Source: Verrucomicrobiota bacterium
GTDB lineage: Bacteria > Verrucomicrobiota > Verrucomicrobiia > Limisphaerales > JACDHS01
Length of the DNA: 45,855 bases
Direction: 5' to 3'
Assembly: GCA_013820875.1 (NCBI GenBank)
Contig: JACDHS010000024.1
Span: forward strand, 1-45,855
Positions 1-8,882 of this stretch are shown here, piece after piece. Under the pieces are notes generated by a model. That model made no database searches, was not told where the DNA came from, and was given only the letters and a program-made list of their open reading frames with translations. The translations under genes were made by a program, and so were the position numbers. The first letter of the stretch is position 1, and every line of letters starts with the position of its first letter.

Positions 1-2
1 AA

Positions 3-431
3 GAAGCCACCAAAAACCTCTCTGAAAAGGAAACGTTGCTGTCTACCCATGAGCGCGAAGTTCAGAAGGTCCGTGAGCAAATGACACGCACCCACCAGCT
101 CTATGTGGAAGGCGAGATTACCGCCCAAGGATTCGGCCAATTCTACAAGCCAGCAGAGGAACGCCTGAACCAGCTGAGTTCCGAGCTTCCGAAGTTGCAG
201 GCGGAGGTCGATTTCCTCCGAGTGAACACCCTTTCAGCCGATGAAATCCTCAACGAAGCCAATACTCTTTACGACCGTTGGCCGTCCCTTCCAGTCGGCG
301 AAAAGCGCAAAATCGCCGAAAGTCTGGTCAAAATGATCGTGATCGGTGATGGAGAAATCGACATAACCTTCTCATACTTACCTACTTCTGAAGAAGTGTG
401 CAAAAACCAACAGCAGTTAAGGTTAGGATGA
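3..431 (+). CDS. Large serine recombinase, C-terminal part (cut by window start)
   Basis: The reading frame is open from the first bases of the window, so this is the end of a longer gene. The 143 visible residues are charged and probably coiled coil, with the phrases RTHQLYVEGEITAQGFG, YKPAEERLNQL and PVGEKRKIAESLVKMI. These are typical of the region after the zinc-ribbon domain in large serine (resolvase/invertase-type) recombinases, which cut and rejoin DNA at att-like sites. The catalytic serine domain and zinc ribbon would lie upstream of the window. An internal TTG at 36 is not likely to be the true start. Such genes usually belong to phages or integrative elements, so an integrated element may lie to the left. 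Assignment comes from recognised sequence character only. Confidence 0.7.
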   Translation, partial: EATKNLSEKETLLSTHEREVQKVREQMTRTHQLYVEGEITAQGFGQFYKPAEERLNQLSSELPKLQAEVDFLRVNTLSADEILNEANTLYDRWPSLPVGEKRKIAESLVKMIVIGDGEIDITFSYLPTSEEVCKNQQQLRLG

Positions 432-527
432 GGGCGAGCCAAAATATTCTCCGAATCCATTCTTTTCAAAAATTACTTTTGGTAATCGTTCCATTTAAGA
501 GTCGGCGCAACTCTCGGAGCGCGGCTT

Positions 528-941
528 CTAATCCTCCTTCGGCTGACGGCGGGAAACCTTCTTGGTGGATTGCCGGGACTTATCAGCGAGGATGCGTTGC
601 TTGGCGGCACGACTGCGGCCTCGTTTCTGTCGGCGGGCTTTTTCCACCCGGGCACGTTCCGCGGCAATTCTCTCTTTTGACCGCGTTTCGATTTTATCGA
701 GCAACAGTTTGCGGGCGAGAAACCGGTTCATCCCCTGCTGACGCGTATCCTGGCACTTCACCTGGATACCAGTCGGCTTGTGCAACAGCATGACACAGGT
801 GGCAACCTTGTTGACATTCTGGCCGCCGTGACCGCCCGAGCGAACAAAGCTTTCCTCAATATCCGCCTCGCGAACGCCGAGCGACGTCATGCGTTGAGCG
901 AGCTGATCGTCTTTTTCAGAACTGACAGAGTATGCACTCAT
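528..941 (-). CDS. Class I release-factor-like protein with GGQ motif (ArfB/RF-H type)
   Basis: A protein of 137 residues containing [14 protein letters not shown] at about residues 35-48. This is the GGQ loop that hydrolyses peptidyl-tRNA in release factors. It lacks the codon-recognition domains of RF1/RF2 and ends in a long tail rich in Lys and Arg (from about residue 85), as in stalled-ribosome rescue factors such as ArfB/YaeJ and mitochondrial C12orf65. The likely role is release of nascent chains from stalled ribosomes. The start is an ATG with no clear Shine-Dalgarno. It lies downstream of the FKBP gene on the same strand, but a repeat hairpin separates them. The family is secure; which rescue pathway it serves is inferred. 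Confidence 0.8.
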   Translation of the reverse strand: MSAYSVSSEKDDQLAQRMTSLGVREADIEESFVRSGGHGGQNVNKVATCVMLLHKPTGIQVKCQDTRQQGMNRFLARKLLLDKIETRSKERIAAERARVEKARRQKRGRSRAAKQRILADKSRQSTKKVSRRQPKED

Positions 942-969
942 TTACAGCAAAAGGCCTAACGGAACGCTC

Positions 970-1018
970 GTAATCTTAACACATAATCTTAATCTCTCTA
1001 AACAGAGCAGGATTAAGA
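970..1018. repeat. Degenerate TAATCT/GATTAA hexamer tract with hairpin
   Basis: Copies of TAATCTTAA and its complement GATTAAGA fill this stretch. TCTTAATC (987-994) and GATTAAGA (1011-1018) can pair as an 8-bp stem with CTCT/AGAG inside the loop. It begins about 25 nt downstream of the FKBP stop codon and may act as a weak transcript end. The same hexamer type recurs after dnaB. Confidence 0.55.
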
Positions 1019-1044
1019 GATCCCCGTTAAGAATCCGCCCGAAA

Positions 1045-1371
1045 TTAATTTACACCCAACAGTTCGACATCGAAAACCAGCGTCGAATTCGGTGGAATTG
1101 CCCCTGGATAGCCGGCGGCACCGTAGGCGAGTTCAGGCGGGATGGTGAGTTTTACTTTGTCGCCGACTTTCATGGTGGCTACGCCCTGGTCCCATCCTGC
1201 AATCACCTGCCCCTTGCCGAGCACAAATGAGAATGGGTCATTGCGATCCACCGAGCTGTCGAACTTGCCGCCATCAGTAAACCAGCCGGTATAATGAACC
1301 GTCACCTTATCCCCCGGTTTCGGTTGGGCACCTGTGCCGTTCGTTAATTTTTCAATCTTCAATTCGTTCAT
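1045..1371 (-). CDS. FKBP-type peptidyl-prolyl cis-trans isomerase
   Basis: A single FKBP domain of about 108 residues with the family landmarks [41 protein letters not shown] and [10 protein letters not shown]. It catalyses cis-trans isomerisation of Xaa-Pro bonds during protein folding. No signal peptide is visible, so it is probably cytoplasmic. Three in-frame starts occur close together: GTG at 1380, ATG at 1377 and ATG at 1371. None has a clear Shine-Dalgarno, and the shortest is used here because it begins directly at the domain. A 41-bp-period palindrome array begins about 135 bp upstream. Product confidence is high; start confidence is low. Confidence 0.9.
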   Translation of the reverse strand: MNELKIEKLTNGTGAQPKPGDKVTVHYTGWFTDGGKFDSSVDRNDPFSFVLGKGQVIAGWDQGVATMKVGDKVKLTIPPELAYGAAGYPGAIPPNSTLVFDVELLGVN

Positions 1372-1504
1372 TGCCATCACCGAGTTTCAACACGTCAGCC
1401 CGCGCGGGTCAATGCTGCTTCTTCATTGAAAGCTTCAAGGGAGCCGATGGGACATTGCCATTTGATCTCTCTGAAAAGCCCGCAAAAAGGCTCAAACCAA
1501 TTTT

Positions 1505-1780
1505 CCGAACAGGCTTTTGGACGTCTTTAAAGCCAAAAAAAATTGCCGAACCGCCTTCCGGACGTACTAAAGCCAAAAAATGAAATTTTTTTGCTCTTAA
1601 AGGCGCCTTAAAAGCCAAAAAAATTTCACTTTTCGGTTTTCGTACGTCTGAAACAGATAAATTTTTTCATTTTTCGACTTTAAGACGTCTTAAACGGAAT
1701 AATTTTTTCAATTTTTGACTTTCAGACGTCTTGAAGGGGAAAATTTTTTCCTTTTTCGCTTTAGGACCCCCAAAAGTCGA
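1505..1780. repeat. Palindrome array with exact 41-bp period
   Basis: GACGTC-like six-base cores lie at 1520, 1561, 1602, 1643, 1684 and 1725, each exactly 41 bp after the last. They read GACGTC, GACGTA, GGCGCC, TACGTC, GACGTC and GACGTC; a degenerate seventh (GGACCC) is at 1764. Each core is flanked by imperfect inverted arms such as GGCTTT/AAAGCC or CTTTAA/TTAAAC, and the cores are separated by A- or T-rich stretches. The array occupies most of the 500-bp gap between the FKBP gene start and the stop codon of the second GH1-like gene. Short open frames across it are repeat artefacts. Its function is unknown. Confidence 0.8.
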
Positions 1781-1814
1781 ATCGGCGAAAACCAAACTGG
1801 ATTTTCCCGTCTTC

Positions 1815-1853
1815 TCCTTTTGTTTTTGCGTTCTTTGCGTTCTTTCGCGGCTA
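1815..1853. repeat. Short-period tract of TTTGCGTTC 9-mers
   Basis: The plus strand reads TTTTTGCGTTC, TTTGCGTTC, TTTCGCGGC: a degenerate 9-base repeat. It lies about 20-58 nt downstream of the stop codon of the minus-strand GH1-like gene. Similar tracts follow other genes in this window. Confidence 0.55.
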
Positions 1854-1872
1854 TTAACTGCTGTTTTAAAGG

Positions 1873-3042
1873 TTAAGCATTTGTTCCAGATCCTTGAAAG
1901 TCGCATCCATTCCCCTTGGCCCAGCGGGGATGATCCTCTACTCGTCGCGCGGTGAGAAAGGCTTTGTACATGGGTTGGCATAATCTACGGCGCAAGGTGG
2001 AACCGTCGCTTGCCAGATCCCAAAGGCCCATCAGAGTCCAGCGTTCGCGCTCGTGCCATTCGGGCATGCCGAGAATGGGATACAAACAAACTCCCCGCAG
2101 CGGCACACCTTCTGACAACAACAGTTCGGATTGTTGCGCGACATGTTCCATCCAGACCGGGCGCATGTCATCCACGTGCGCTGTTTCACTGAGTAGCAGG
2201 TCGCCACCATACCGCTCCCAGACATTACGAATCAGCGCGCTCAGAGGCGCGCGGCGCGGATCGTCGTCAGCCAGCGGTTTTTCGTCGCGACCGAGTTCCC
2301 ATTGGTTGGTCCAATAATAATTCATCCCGATAATATCGAGATGCGCCCTGCTTCCGCCGAGTTCAGGCAGGAGCCGCCCGCACAACATGTCCCATGATTC
2401 GAAGATGGCGACATTGTTGTAGTGCTCGGCCGCCTGCTTCAGATCCGGCCTGTCTGAGGGAGCAACCACACGGCAGAGCGGGTCAACATTCACGATCCGG
2501 GCTTTCGGCACAGCGGCACGGATGGCGTTGATTCCCTGGATACCGGCGCGCGCGAGGGCGATCTTTAATTCGTGAGATCTCCCACGGCAATGCGGGGCGA
2601 AACGACCGACATCACCGGCCGCCCATGAGAAGAAAGAAGGCTCATTGACCGGCGTAAAGTAGCAGGTGCCTTCCTGGTTGGCGCAGATGTATCGCGCGGC
2701 CGCGTAGCAGTAGTCAGCAAAGCGTTTCGGGAATTCTTCCGAAAACAAATCAATGTCTTCGGGATAACCATAATGAAACAAATCCCAGATCACTTCGATC
2801 TCATGCTTTCGACTCGCTTCCACAAAGGGCCGCACGGAACTGAAATCGTATTTCCCTTTGTTATCAATCAGTGGCCAGCGAATCGCTTCCCGCGCGGCAT
2901 AAATTCCAATTCGGGAAAGCCTCCTGTAATCCTCATCGACATGTTTGTCATGATGCGTGGCCGCAATTTGATCGATCCATTCACCCAATGCGTTGTAACC
3001 GGTCGCGCATTCGAATCCTGCAAAAAAGAAACTTTGAAACAT
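1873..3042 (-). CDS. GH1-like glycoside hydrolase (second of tandem pair)
   Basis: A protein of 389 residues with a clan-A (TIM barrel) glycosidase pattern. TPVNEPSFFSW holds the acid/base Glu (about E134), and LLLSETAH near residue 290 holds the probable nucleophile Glu. HYGYP and IGMNYYW are also typical of family 1 beta-glucosidase relatives. It should retain anomeric configuration while cleaving beta-glycosides, but the substrate cannot be read from the sequence. The ATG at 3042 is chosen because AGGGGA lies 5-6 nt upstream. The upstream gene's TAA stop is one base before this start, so the two are translationally coupled. No signal peptide is seen. The protein is shorter than classical GH1 enzymes (about 450 residues). 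Confidence 0.72.
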   Translation of the reverse strand: MFQSFFFAGFECATGYNALGEWIDQIAATHHDKHVDEDYRRLSRIGIYAAREAIRWPLIDNKGKYDFSSVRPFVEASRKHEIEVIWDLFHYGYPEDIDLFSEEFPKRFADYCYAAARYICANQEGTCYFTPVNEPSFFSWAAGDVGRFAPHCRGRSHELKIALARAGIQGINAIRAAVPKARIVNVDPLCRVVAPSDRPDLKQAAEHYNNVAIFESWDMLCGRLLPELGGSRAHLDIIGMNYYWTNQWELGRDEKPLADDDPRRAPLSALIRNVWERYGGDLLLSETAHVDDMRPVWMEHVAQQSELLLSEGVPLRGVCLYPILGMPEWHERERWTLMGLWDLASDGSTLRRRLCQPMYKAFLTARRVEDHPRWAKGNGCDFQGSGTNA

Positions 3043-3043
3043 T

Positions 3044-4327
3044 TTATCCCCTGATGATTGTTTCTGCCCGCAATTGTCCAACACACGCCGCCCCGCAGGA
3101 CACCAACTGCTGATAATCTTTCACCAATGATGTGGGGACGCGGTCCAGTTTTTCATCCAGATCCCACAAGCCCATTTGTTTCAGGTAATAAGCGGGAGGA
3201 TGATCCCCCTGCCGGTAGGCCCAGGTGACCAGGGCAAACATTGGCCACCATGTGTAACCCACCATCGGCACTCCACGGCTCCGCAGTGCTTTCACCTGTT
3301 CCAGCGAGGCATCCAGCCATTCCCGGCGCCGTTTCACGGATCCCACCGAGGCAGTTTCCGAAATGAAAATCGGCGCGTGGTAACGGTCGAAATACATTTG
3401 TCCCAATCGCTCAACAATGGAGTCCACGGAATAAGGCATTCGCGTGCGCAATCCATATTTCGATTGCGCCAATACCTTGCGCGAAAAGAGAGGGTAAAGA
3501 TTAATGCCGATGAGCGACAGTTCGAGCGCGTGTTCAAGGAAGTAATCCAGGTCACTTTCACCCGCGCCATTTTTTAAGAGCCAATGATAAAGCGAATGAC
3601 TTTCATCCACCCGGCCGCTGATGAGATCAAGGGCGAGGAAAACAATGTCCTGCCGCCTAGTCACTTCCTCAGCCAGGGATGGATCGTCTGACTCATAAAG
3701 ATCTGTCGCGTCCACATGCACCGGCAGGATTTCCGGATCCACCTCTTCGAGAGCTTCTGTCGTTTGCACAATGCCACGACAAACACCAAGCATCACCTGG
3801 ACGAATCCTTTCCAACCCTTTTGAAACGGCGGCCACCATCCCAGTTTCCCGCAATACCACGAGGTCACGCGCGGCTCATTCAATGGTGTGTAAGCGTGGA
3901 TGCGTCCTTTGAACCGTTCTGCAAGCCGCGAACTATATTCGGCCATATAGGCTGGGAAATCGGGATTCAAAAAAGCGTTTTCAATCCAGGGCGGCAAACC
4001 GTAATGAACCAGGTCAACGATAGGATCGATCCCGACCTCGATCAGCCGTTCCAAAGTTTTGTCGGCAAATGACCAGTCCCACTGTCCGGGAGCCGGATTG
4101 ATTCGGTGCCATGGAACGCCATAGCGAGCGCTCTGCACCCCGAGCTGTGCCATGAGTTCGATGTCTTCGTTCCAGCGTTGGTAATGCTCCGTCAGTTCGT
4201 ACTCATCCAGGGTTCGCCCCGTTTTCGGCCATGGAGCGGTAATGAAAGTGTCTTCAATGCCGGTCAACCAAAGAAACCTGTCCGATGAAACGAGCTGATC
4301 CACCTGCGATTTTCGCAACTGCTCCAT
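3044..4327 (-). CDS. GH1-like glycoside hydrolase (first of tandem pair)
   Basis: A protein of about 427 residues. It carries TPLNEPRVTSW with the acid/base Glu about 150 residues from the start, IGINLYPLF, and FISETASVG with the nucleophile Glu. The order and spacing match family 1/clan A glycosidases. It is clearly related to the next gene but not a recent duplicate: only the active-site blocks align easily. It probably cleaves or transfers a beta-linked sugar; the substrate is unknown. The frame also opens from a GTG at 4366. The ATG at 4327 is preferred, but neither has a good Shine-Dalgarno. The pair forms a two-gene operon. Confidence 0.72.
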   Translation of the reverse strand: MEQLRKSQVDQLVSSDRFLWLTGIEDTFITAPWPKTGRTLDEYELTEHYQRWNEDIELMAQLGVQSARYGVPWHRINPAPGQWDWSFADKTLERLIEVGIDPIVDLVHYGLPPWIENAFLNPDFPAYMAEYSSRLAERFKGRIHAYTPLNEPRVTSWYCGKLGWWPPFQKGWKGFVQVMLGVCRGIVQTTEALEEVDPEILPVHVDATDLYESDDPSLAEEVTRRQDIVFLALDLISGRVDESHSLYHWLLKNGAGESDLDYFLEHALELSLIGINLYPLFSRKVLAQSKYGLRTRMPYSVDSIVERLGQMYFDRYHAPIFISETASVGSVKRRREWLDASLEQVKALRSRGVPMVGYTWWPMFALVTWAYRQGDHPPAYYLKQMGLWDLDEKLDRVPTSLVKDYQQLVSCGAACVGQLRAETIIRG

Positions 4328-4464
4328 TGTTAGAGAAGATAACACAGCACCTTCTTCCAAGCGCACCGGTTGAGCTACTAGAGTTTGTTTGGGGCATGCC
4401 CTGAGTGAGTCTGCGAAGCGCTGTGATCACAAAGCGAATGAGACAGGGGGCTTTGTGCGCAATC

Positions 4465-4625
4465 GGAGCGCGGCGTAACCGCAGAGCGGTTCGTCGTTTC
4501 TATAGTTCTGGTTTGTGCGAAGCATCAGCCGCAGCGGCCACGGCTGCATCATAGCTTCCGGACTACAAACGTTGCTTGCATCGCATTACGCGCTGCGGCT
4601 GATCCTACGGACACAGCCGCGCTCC
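4465..4625. repeat. Imperfect inverted-repeat element of about 160 bp
   Basis: GGAGCGCGGC (4465-4474) pairs with GCCGCGCTCC (4616-4625), and ATCAGCCGCAGCG (4524-4536) pairs with CGCTGCGGCTGAT (4591-4603), all perfectly. The element lies in the 446-bp gap between the divergently read GH1-like pair and the PSCyt1 gene. It looks like a REP- or MITE-like unit. No open frame is convincing in the rest of the gap, which must hold the promoters for both sides. Confidence 0.6.
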
Positions 4626-4773
4626 GTTTTGCTCTCATGTGCATCCCCATCTCACCTACTTTCTCCTATGCCAATCTCACCCGCTTCCAATCAAACCCCT
4701 CCTGCATCATAACGATTTTCTCCTGCAATCTCGCTGAATTTGCTGCATATTTGCCGCGTCAGAATTCTGGCTT

Positions 4774-7700
4774 GTGAATATTGTGAGGAAATTTCTGGTT
4801 GGCGGCAGGCTTCTGCTGGCGATTGCGATCGCTGTGGCATCGGCTCTTACCATTGCAGCGAACACACCGGACGCGGCGGGAATCGAGTTCTTCGAAAGCA
4901 AAGTTCGGCCTATCTTCATTGATCATTGTTACAAATGTCACAGCGAAGAAGGCGGCAAGAGTAGAGGAAGTTTGCTTCTCGACACTCGCGACAATCTTCT
5001 CAAAGGCGGAGATTCCGGCCCGGTGATCGTCGCGGGCGATCCGGAGAAAAGTCTGCTCATCAAAGCGATTCGTTATGTTGACGAGAATCTTCAAATGCCG
5101 CCGAAAGGCGAAAAACTTTCAGCCGAACAAATCCTTGCGCTCGAACAATGGGTAACGATGGGCGCTCCCGATCCTCGCATCCCCTCCTCCGGCACTGACA
5201 CGAACAGCATCGCCGCAAAAACCAAAACACACTGGGCGTTTCAACCGGTGACAAATTCTCCTGCGCCCCCTGTAAAGAATAAGCGTTGGGTGCAGACCCC
5301 GATTGATGCATTCATCCTGGCGAAGCTCGAAGAGAAGAATCTGAAACCGTCCGACGAAGCGAACAAACGCACGCTGATTCGTCGCGCCTATTTTGATTTG
5401 ACTGGTTTGCCACCTACCTCTGAACAGGTGGAACAATTCGTCAAAGACAAATCAAAAGACGCGTTCGCCAAAGTGGTGGATGAACTCCTTTCCTCGCCAA
5501 GATATGGCGAACGCTGGGGACGCCATTGGCTGGATGTCGCGCGTTACGCCGACACCAAAGGCTACCTCGCGGGAAACCAGGAACGGCGTTTTCCCTTTTC
5601 GTGGACTTACCGCGATTGGGTGATAGGCGCATTCAACGAAGATCTCCCATACGACCAATTTCTGATCCAGCAGATTGCCGCGGATCACCTGGACCTGGGC
5701 GAGAACAAACAAGCGCTGGCCGCCATGGGCTTTCTCACGCTGGGCCGCCGGTTTCTGAATAACAAGCACGACATCATTGATGATCGCATTGATGTAGTGA
5801 CCCGTGGCGCCCTCGGGCTGACCGTCACCTGCGCCCGCTGCCACGATCACAAATACGATCCCATTTCCGCCAAAGACTATTATTCGCTTTATGGCGTCTT
5901 CGATAGTTCGGAAGAACCAACCGACCGGCCTTTGCTTGGAATGACGCCGCCAGCCGAACAACATCAGCAGTATTTGGCCGAGAAGAAACGCCGCGAAAAG
6001 GCGCTCGCGAATTTCAAAGATAAAAAATCGAGGGAAGTTCTGAGCCAAAGCCGCGAAAAAGCGGATCAATATTTGTGGACTGCGTTGGAACTCGACCGGC
6101 AAGAGGATAAAAGCAACAGCGAAACGCTGGCACGCGAACGCAAACTGGACCCAACGCTCGTGGGCAAATGGGGAACAAGCCTCAAGACATGGAGCACACC
6201 GACGAATTCCATCTTCGCTCCGTTATCGGCATTCGCAGCCCTGCCGGAAAACGAATTCACGAACAAGGCGCCTGAGATCACTGCCAATCTTTTGGCAGAC
6301 AGCAGTTCTGTCACGCTGAATCCGTTCGTCACAGAGATCCTGGAACACGGAACGCCCGCATCGTTGAAAGAGTTGGCGGATCGTTACGGAAAGCTCTTCA
6401 CCGAAACGCGCAAGGCATGGCACGATTTTGTCGCTGAAAATGGAGCTAATAACCCGGGGTCGCCATTGCCCATCACGTTGCCGGATCCGAATCGTGAGGA
6501 GATTCGCCAACTTCTTTATGGAAAGAGTTCACCCTTTGAATTGTCCGAGGCAGAAGTGCAGAAACTTTTCGAGGTTCCGGCCATTGAGCGCACGCGTGAA
6601 CTGCGCCGCCAGATAGACGAACTGGAAGCACTGCATCCCGGTGCTCCACCCCGTGCGATGTCGCTCGTGGACAAGGAAAAGCCAGCGAACCCGTATGTTT
6701 TCATCCGGGGCAACGCCGGGAATCGTGGTCCAACCGTTCCACGGCAATTTCTTGAAATCATCGCCGGTGAGAACAGGAAACCGTTCGAGAAAGGCAGCGG
6801 ACGCCTTGAACTCGCGCAGGCAATCGCCAACAAAACGAATGCGCTTACAGCACGCGTCATGGTCAACCGCGTCTGGCAACATCATTTCGGCAAGGGGTTG
6901 GTCACTACGGCGAGCGACTTCGGACTACGCTCAGATCCTCCGAGCCATCCAGAACTGCTCGATTGGCTCGCATGGAATTTCATGGAGAACGGTTGGTCGC
7001 TCAAAAAGCTGCACCGTCAAATCATGTTGAGCGCGGTTTATCAACAGGGCAGCAAAGACATTCCTGCCTACGCAGAGATTGATCCGAATAATTCTTTGCT
7101 TTGGAAGATGAACCGGCAACGACTCGAATTTGAAGCGTTGCGAGATTCCCTGCTTGCAGCGGCTGAAAAAATAGACCTCACAATGGGCGGCCAACCGGTG
7201 GACATCGTTGTCGAACCATTCACGGCGCGCCGTTCGGTTTATGGATTCATTGACCGGCAGAATCTGCCCGGCGTTTTCCGCACATTCGATTTCGCAAGTC
7301 CGGACAGCACCGCTTCACAGCGCTTTTTCACCACGGTTCCGCAGCAGGCGTTGTTTATGTTGAACAGTCCGTTCGTGGTGGAGCAGGCCCGGAACATTCT
7401 CACGAACACCGAGTGCAGCACTCTGCCGACCGAGAAGGAAAAGGTGAAATTCCTCTACCGCCGCGTTTACCAGCGGGAACCTGAACGCGAAGAGATCAAG
7501 TTGGCCGAACGCTTCCTGAAAATGCAAATGACCAATGCTCCTGCGCCAGAGAATAATTCACCCTGGCAGTATGGTTACGGCGCTTTCGATTCAGCGAGTA
7601 AACGAATCAAACAATTCACTCCCCTGCCCCACTTCACCGGCGCCCGCTGGCAAAATTCGGCAGATTTTCCCGACAACAAACTAGGCCATCTCATGCTCGA

Positions 7701-8160
7701 TCGCGAAGGCGGACATCCGGGCAATCGCAGCTATCATTCAGCCATTCGACGCTGGGTCGCCCCGTTCGATGGCAAGATAAACGTTGAAGGTGAACTGTTT
7801 CATTTCAACGAGGGCGGCGATGGGGTTCTCGGCAGAATCGTTTCGAGCCGGACTGGTGAACTCGGGCACTGGATTGCTTTGAATGGAAAAAAGGAAACCG
7901 TCGTGAGCGTTGAAGTCCGCAAGGGCGACACGATTGATTTCGTGACCGAGATGCAAACCTCCGCAGTGCATGACACATTCAAATGGGCGCCGATCATCAA
8001 ATTGGTGGAAGTTCGCTATGGCACTCCGCCGCCAGCCAAAAAAGATTGGCATGCCACTCGCGACTTCGACGGACCACCGGTGGATAATCGTCCGCTTAAT
8101 GCGTGGGAAAAGTACGCGCAAGCCCTGCTGCTCTCAAATGAGTTTATCTTCGTTGATTAG
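4774..8160 (+). CDS. PSCyt1-DUF1549-DUF1553 (planctomycete/verrucomicrobial cytochrome c) protein
   Basis: A protein of 1128 residues. It has an N-terminal hydrophobic segment (about 7-28), then a cytochrome-c-like PSCyt1 domain with CYKCH at residues 52-56 and NLQMPPKG. DUF1549 follows and carries a second CxxCH (CARCHDHKYDP, about 353-357). DUF1553 (PSD1) starts near residue 690 with LAQAIANKTN and VMVNRVWQHHFGKGLV. About residues 920-1100 form an extra, probably beta-rich insertion (HFTGARWQNS, GELGHWIALNG) before the usual closing phrase ALLLSNEFIFVD. These proteins are exported, and many sit beside DUF1501 proteins in polysaccharide or sulfatase loci, but no DUF1501 gene follows here. 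Biochemical function is not established. It starts at GTG 4774; another GTG is at 4783. Confidence 0.85.
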   Translation: MNIVRKFLVGGRLLLAIAIAVASALTIAANTPDAAGIEFFESKVRPIFIDHCYKCHSEEGGKSRGSLLLDTRDNLLKGGDSGPVIVAGDPEKSLLIKAIRYVDENLQMPPKGEKLSAEQILALEQWVTMGAPDPRIPSSGTDTNSIAAKTKTHWAFQPVTNSPAPPVKNKRWVQTPIDAFILAKLEEKNLKPSDEANKRTLIRRAYFDLTGLPPTSEQVEQFVKDKSKDAFAKVVDELLSSPRYGERWGRHWLDVARYADTKGYLAGNQERRFPFSWTYRDWVIGAFNEDLPYDQFLIQQIAADHLDLGENKQALAAMGFLTLGRRFLNNKHDIIDDRIDVVTRGALGLTVTCARCHDHKYDPISAKDYYSLYGVFDSSEEPTDRPLLGMTPPAEQHQQYLAEKKRREKALANFKDKKSREVLSQSREKADQYLWTALELDRQEDKSNSETLARERKLDPTLVGKWGTSLKTWSTPTNSIFAPLSAFAALPENEFTNKAPEITANLLADSSSVTLNPFVTEILEHGTPASLKELADRYGKLFTETRKAWHDFVAENGANNPGSPLPITLPDPNREEIRQLLYGKSSPFELSEAEVQKLFEVPAIERTRELRRQIDELEALHPGAPPRAMSLVDKEKPANPYVFIRGNAGNRGPTVPRQFLEIIAGENRKPFEKGSGRLELAQAIANKTNALTARVMVNRVWQHHFGKGLVTTASDFGLRSDPPSHPELLDWLAWNFMENGWSLKKLHRQIMLSAVYQQGSKDIPAYAEIDPNNSLLWKMNRQRLEFEALRDSLLAAAEKIDLTMGGQPVDIVVEPFTARRSVYGFIDRQNLPGVFRTFDFASPDSTASQRFFTTVPQQALFMLNSPFVVEQARNILTNTECSTLPTEKEKVKFLYRRVYQREPEREEIKLAERFLKMQMTNAPAPENNSPWQYGYGAFDSASKRIKQFTPLPHFTGARWQNSADFPDNKLGHLMLDREGGHPGNRSYHSAIRRWVAPFDGKINVEGELFHFNEGGDGVLGRIVSSRTGELGHWIALNGKKETVVSVEVRKGDTIDFVTEMQTSAVHDTFKWAPIIKLVEVRYGTPPPAKKDWHATRDFDGPPVDNRPLNAWEKYAQALLLSNEFIFVD

Positions 8161-8246
8161 CAGGATCGAAGTTGAGATGTGAGATTCCGTGAAAAACCGC
8201 ATCCTGACCTTGCTTCAATTTCTGCGATACGTTTACTTTTGGTTTA

Positions 8247-8879
8247 TTGAAAAAAGGGACACGCCAGGAAATACCTCGCAAAGCCGTTTACCGGCTTTCA
8301 CTTTACTTGCGCTGCCTGCATCGGCTGAAGATCAACAGCATCCGCACCGTCTCCAGTGAAGCACTGGCCAAAGCAGCGGGCGTTAAATCCACACAACTGC
8401 GCAAAGATCTGACTTACTTCGGCCAATTCGGAACAAGAGGATTGGGCTATGACGTCGAGCAGTTGAGCACAATGATTTCGGATTTGCTCGGCACAAACAG
8501 TTTGCAGCCTGTCATTCTTGTCGGCGTTGGGAATCTTGGTTCCGCCCTCCTCTCTTATCGGGGATTCGAACAGGAAGGTTTCGAAATTGTCGCGGCATTC
8601 GATGCCTATCCAGATCGCGCCAAAACGAGGACTGTCAAACAACCAATTCACGGGATGGACAAGATGCCGGAGTTTATTAAAGAGCATTCGGTTCGAATGG
8701 CGATCCTGACCGTCCCGATTCCTGCCGCTCAGGAAGTCACCAACACGTTGGTGGAGAACGGCATCTCTGGAATCCTGAACTTTGCCCCGATCGTCCTGCA
8801 CGTCCCGGAAGATGTCACCGTCAACAATGTGAATCTAGCCATCGAGTTGGAAAACCTCAGTTATTTCATTCAGCACTGA
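8247..8879 (+). CDS. rex: Redox-sensing transcriptional repressor Rex
   Basis: A protein of 210 residues, the normal Rex length. The first 80 residues form a winged helix with KSTQLRKDLTYFGQFGTRGLGY, here cut to its key parts QLRKDL and FG..G.RG.GY. A Rossmann fold follows with GVGNLG at 93-98 and the acidic end of strand 2 (FDAYPD). Rex binds NADH/NAD+ and lifts repression of fermentative and respiratory genes when NADH is high. The start is a TTG without a clear Shine-Dalgarno. I found no convincing Rex operator upstream. It converges with the kinase gene on the other strand, with 3 bp between the stops. Confidence 0.95.
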   Translation: MKKGTRQEIPRKAVYRLSLYLRCLHRLKINSIRTVSSEALAKAAGVKSTQLRKDLTYFGQFGTRGLGYDVEQLSTMISDLLGTNSLQPVILVGVGNLGSALLSYRGFEQEGFEIVAAFDAYPDRAKTRTVKQPIHGMDKMPEFIKEHSVRMAILTVPIPAAQEVTNTLVENGISGILNFAPIVLHVPEDVTVNNVNLAIELENLSYFIQH

Positions 8880-8882
8880 AAG

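Noticed and set aside
1409-1981. Short open frames across the 41-bp array
   Set aside because: They are by-products of A/T-rich repeats, with no family resemblance.
8161-8246. Rex operator upstream of rex
   Set aside because: No TTGTGAA-type inverted repeat is present; GTGAAAAACC alone is not enough.
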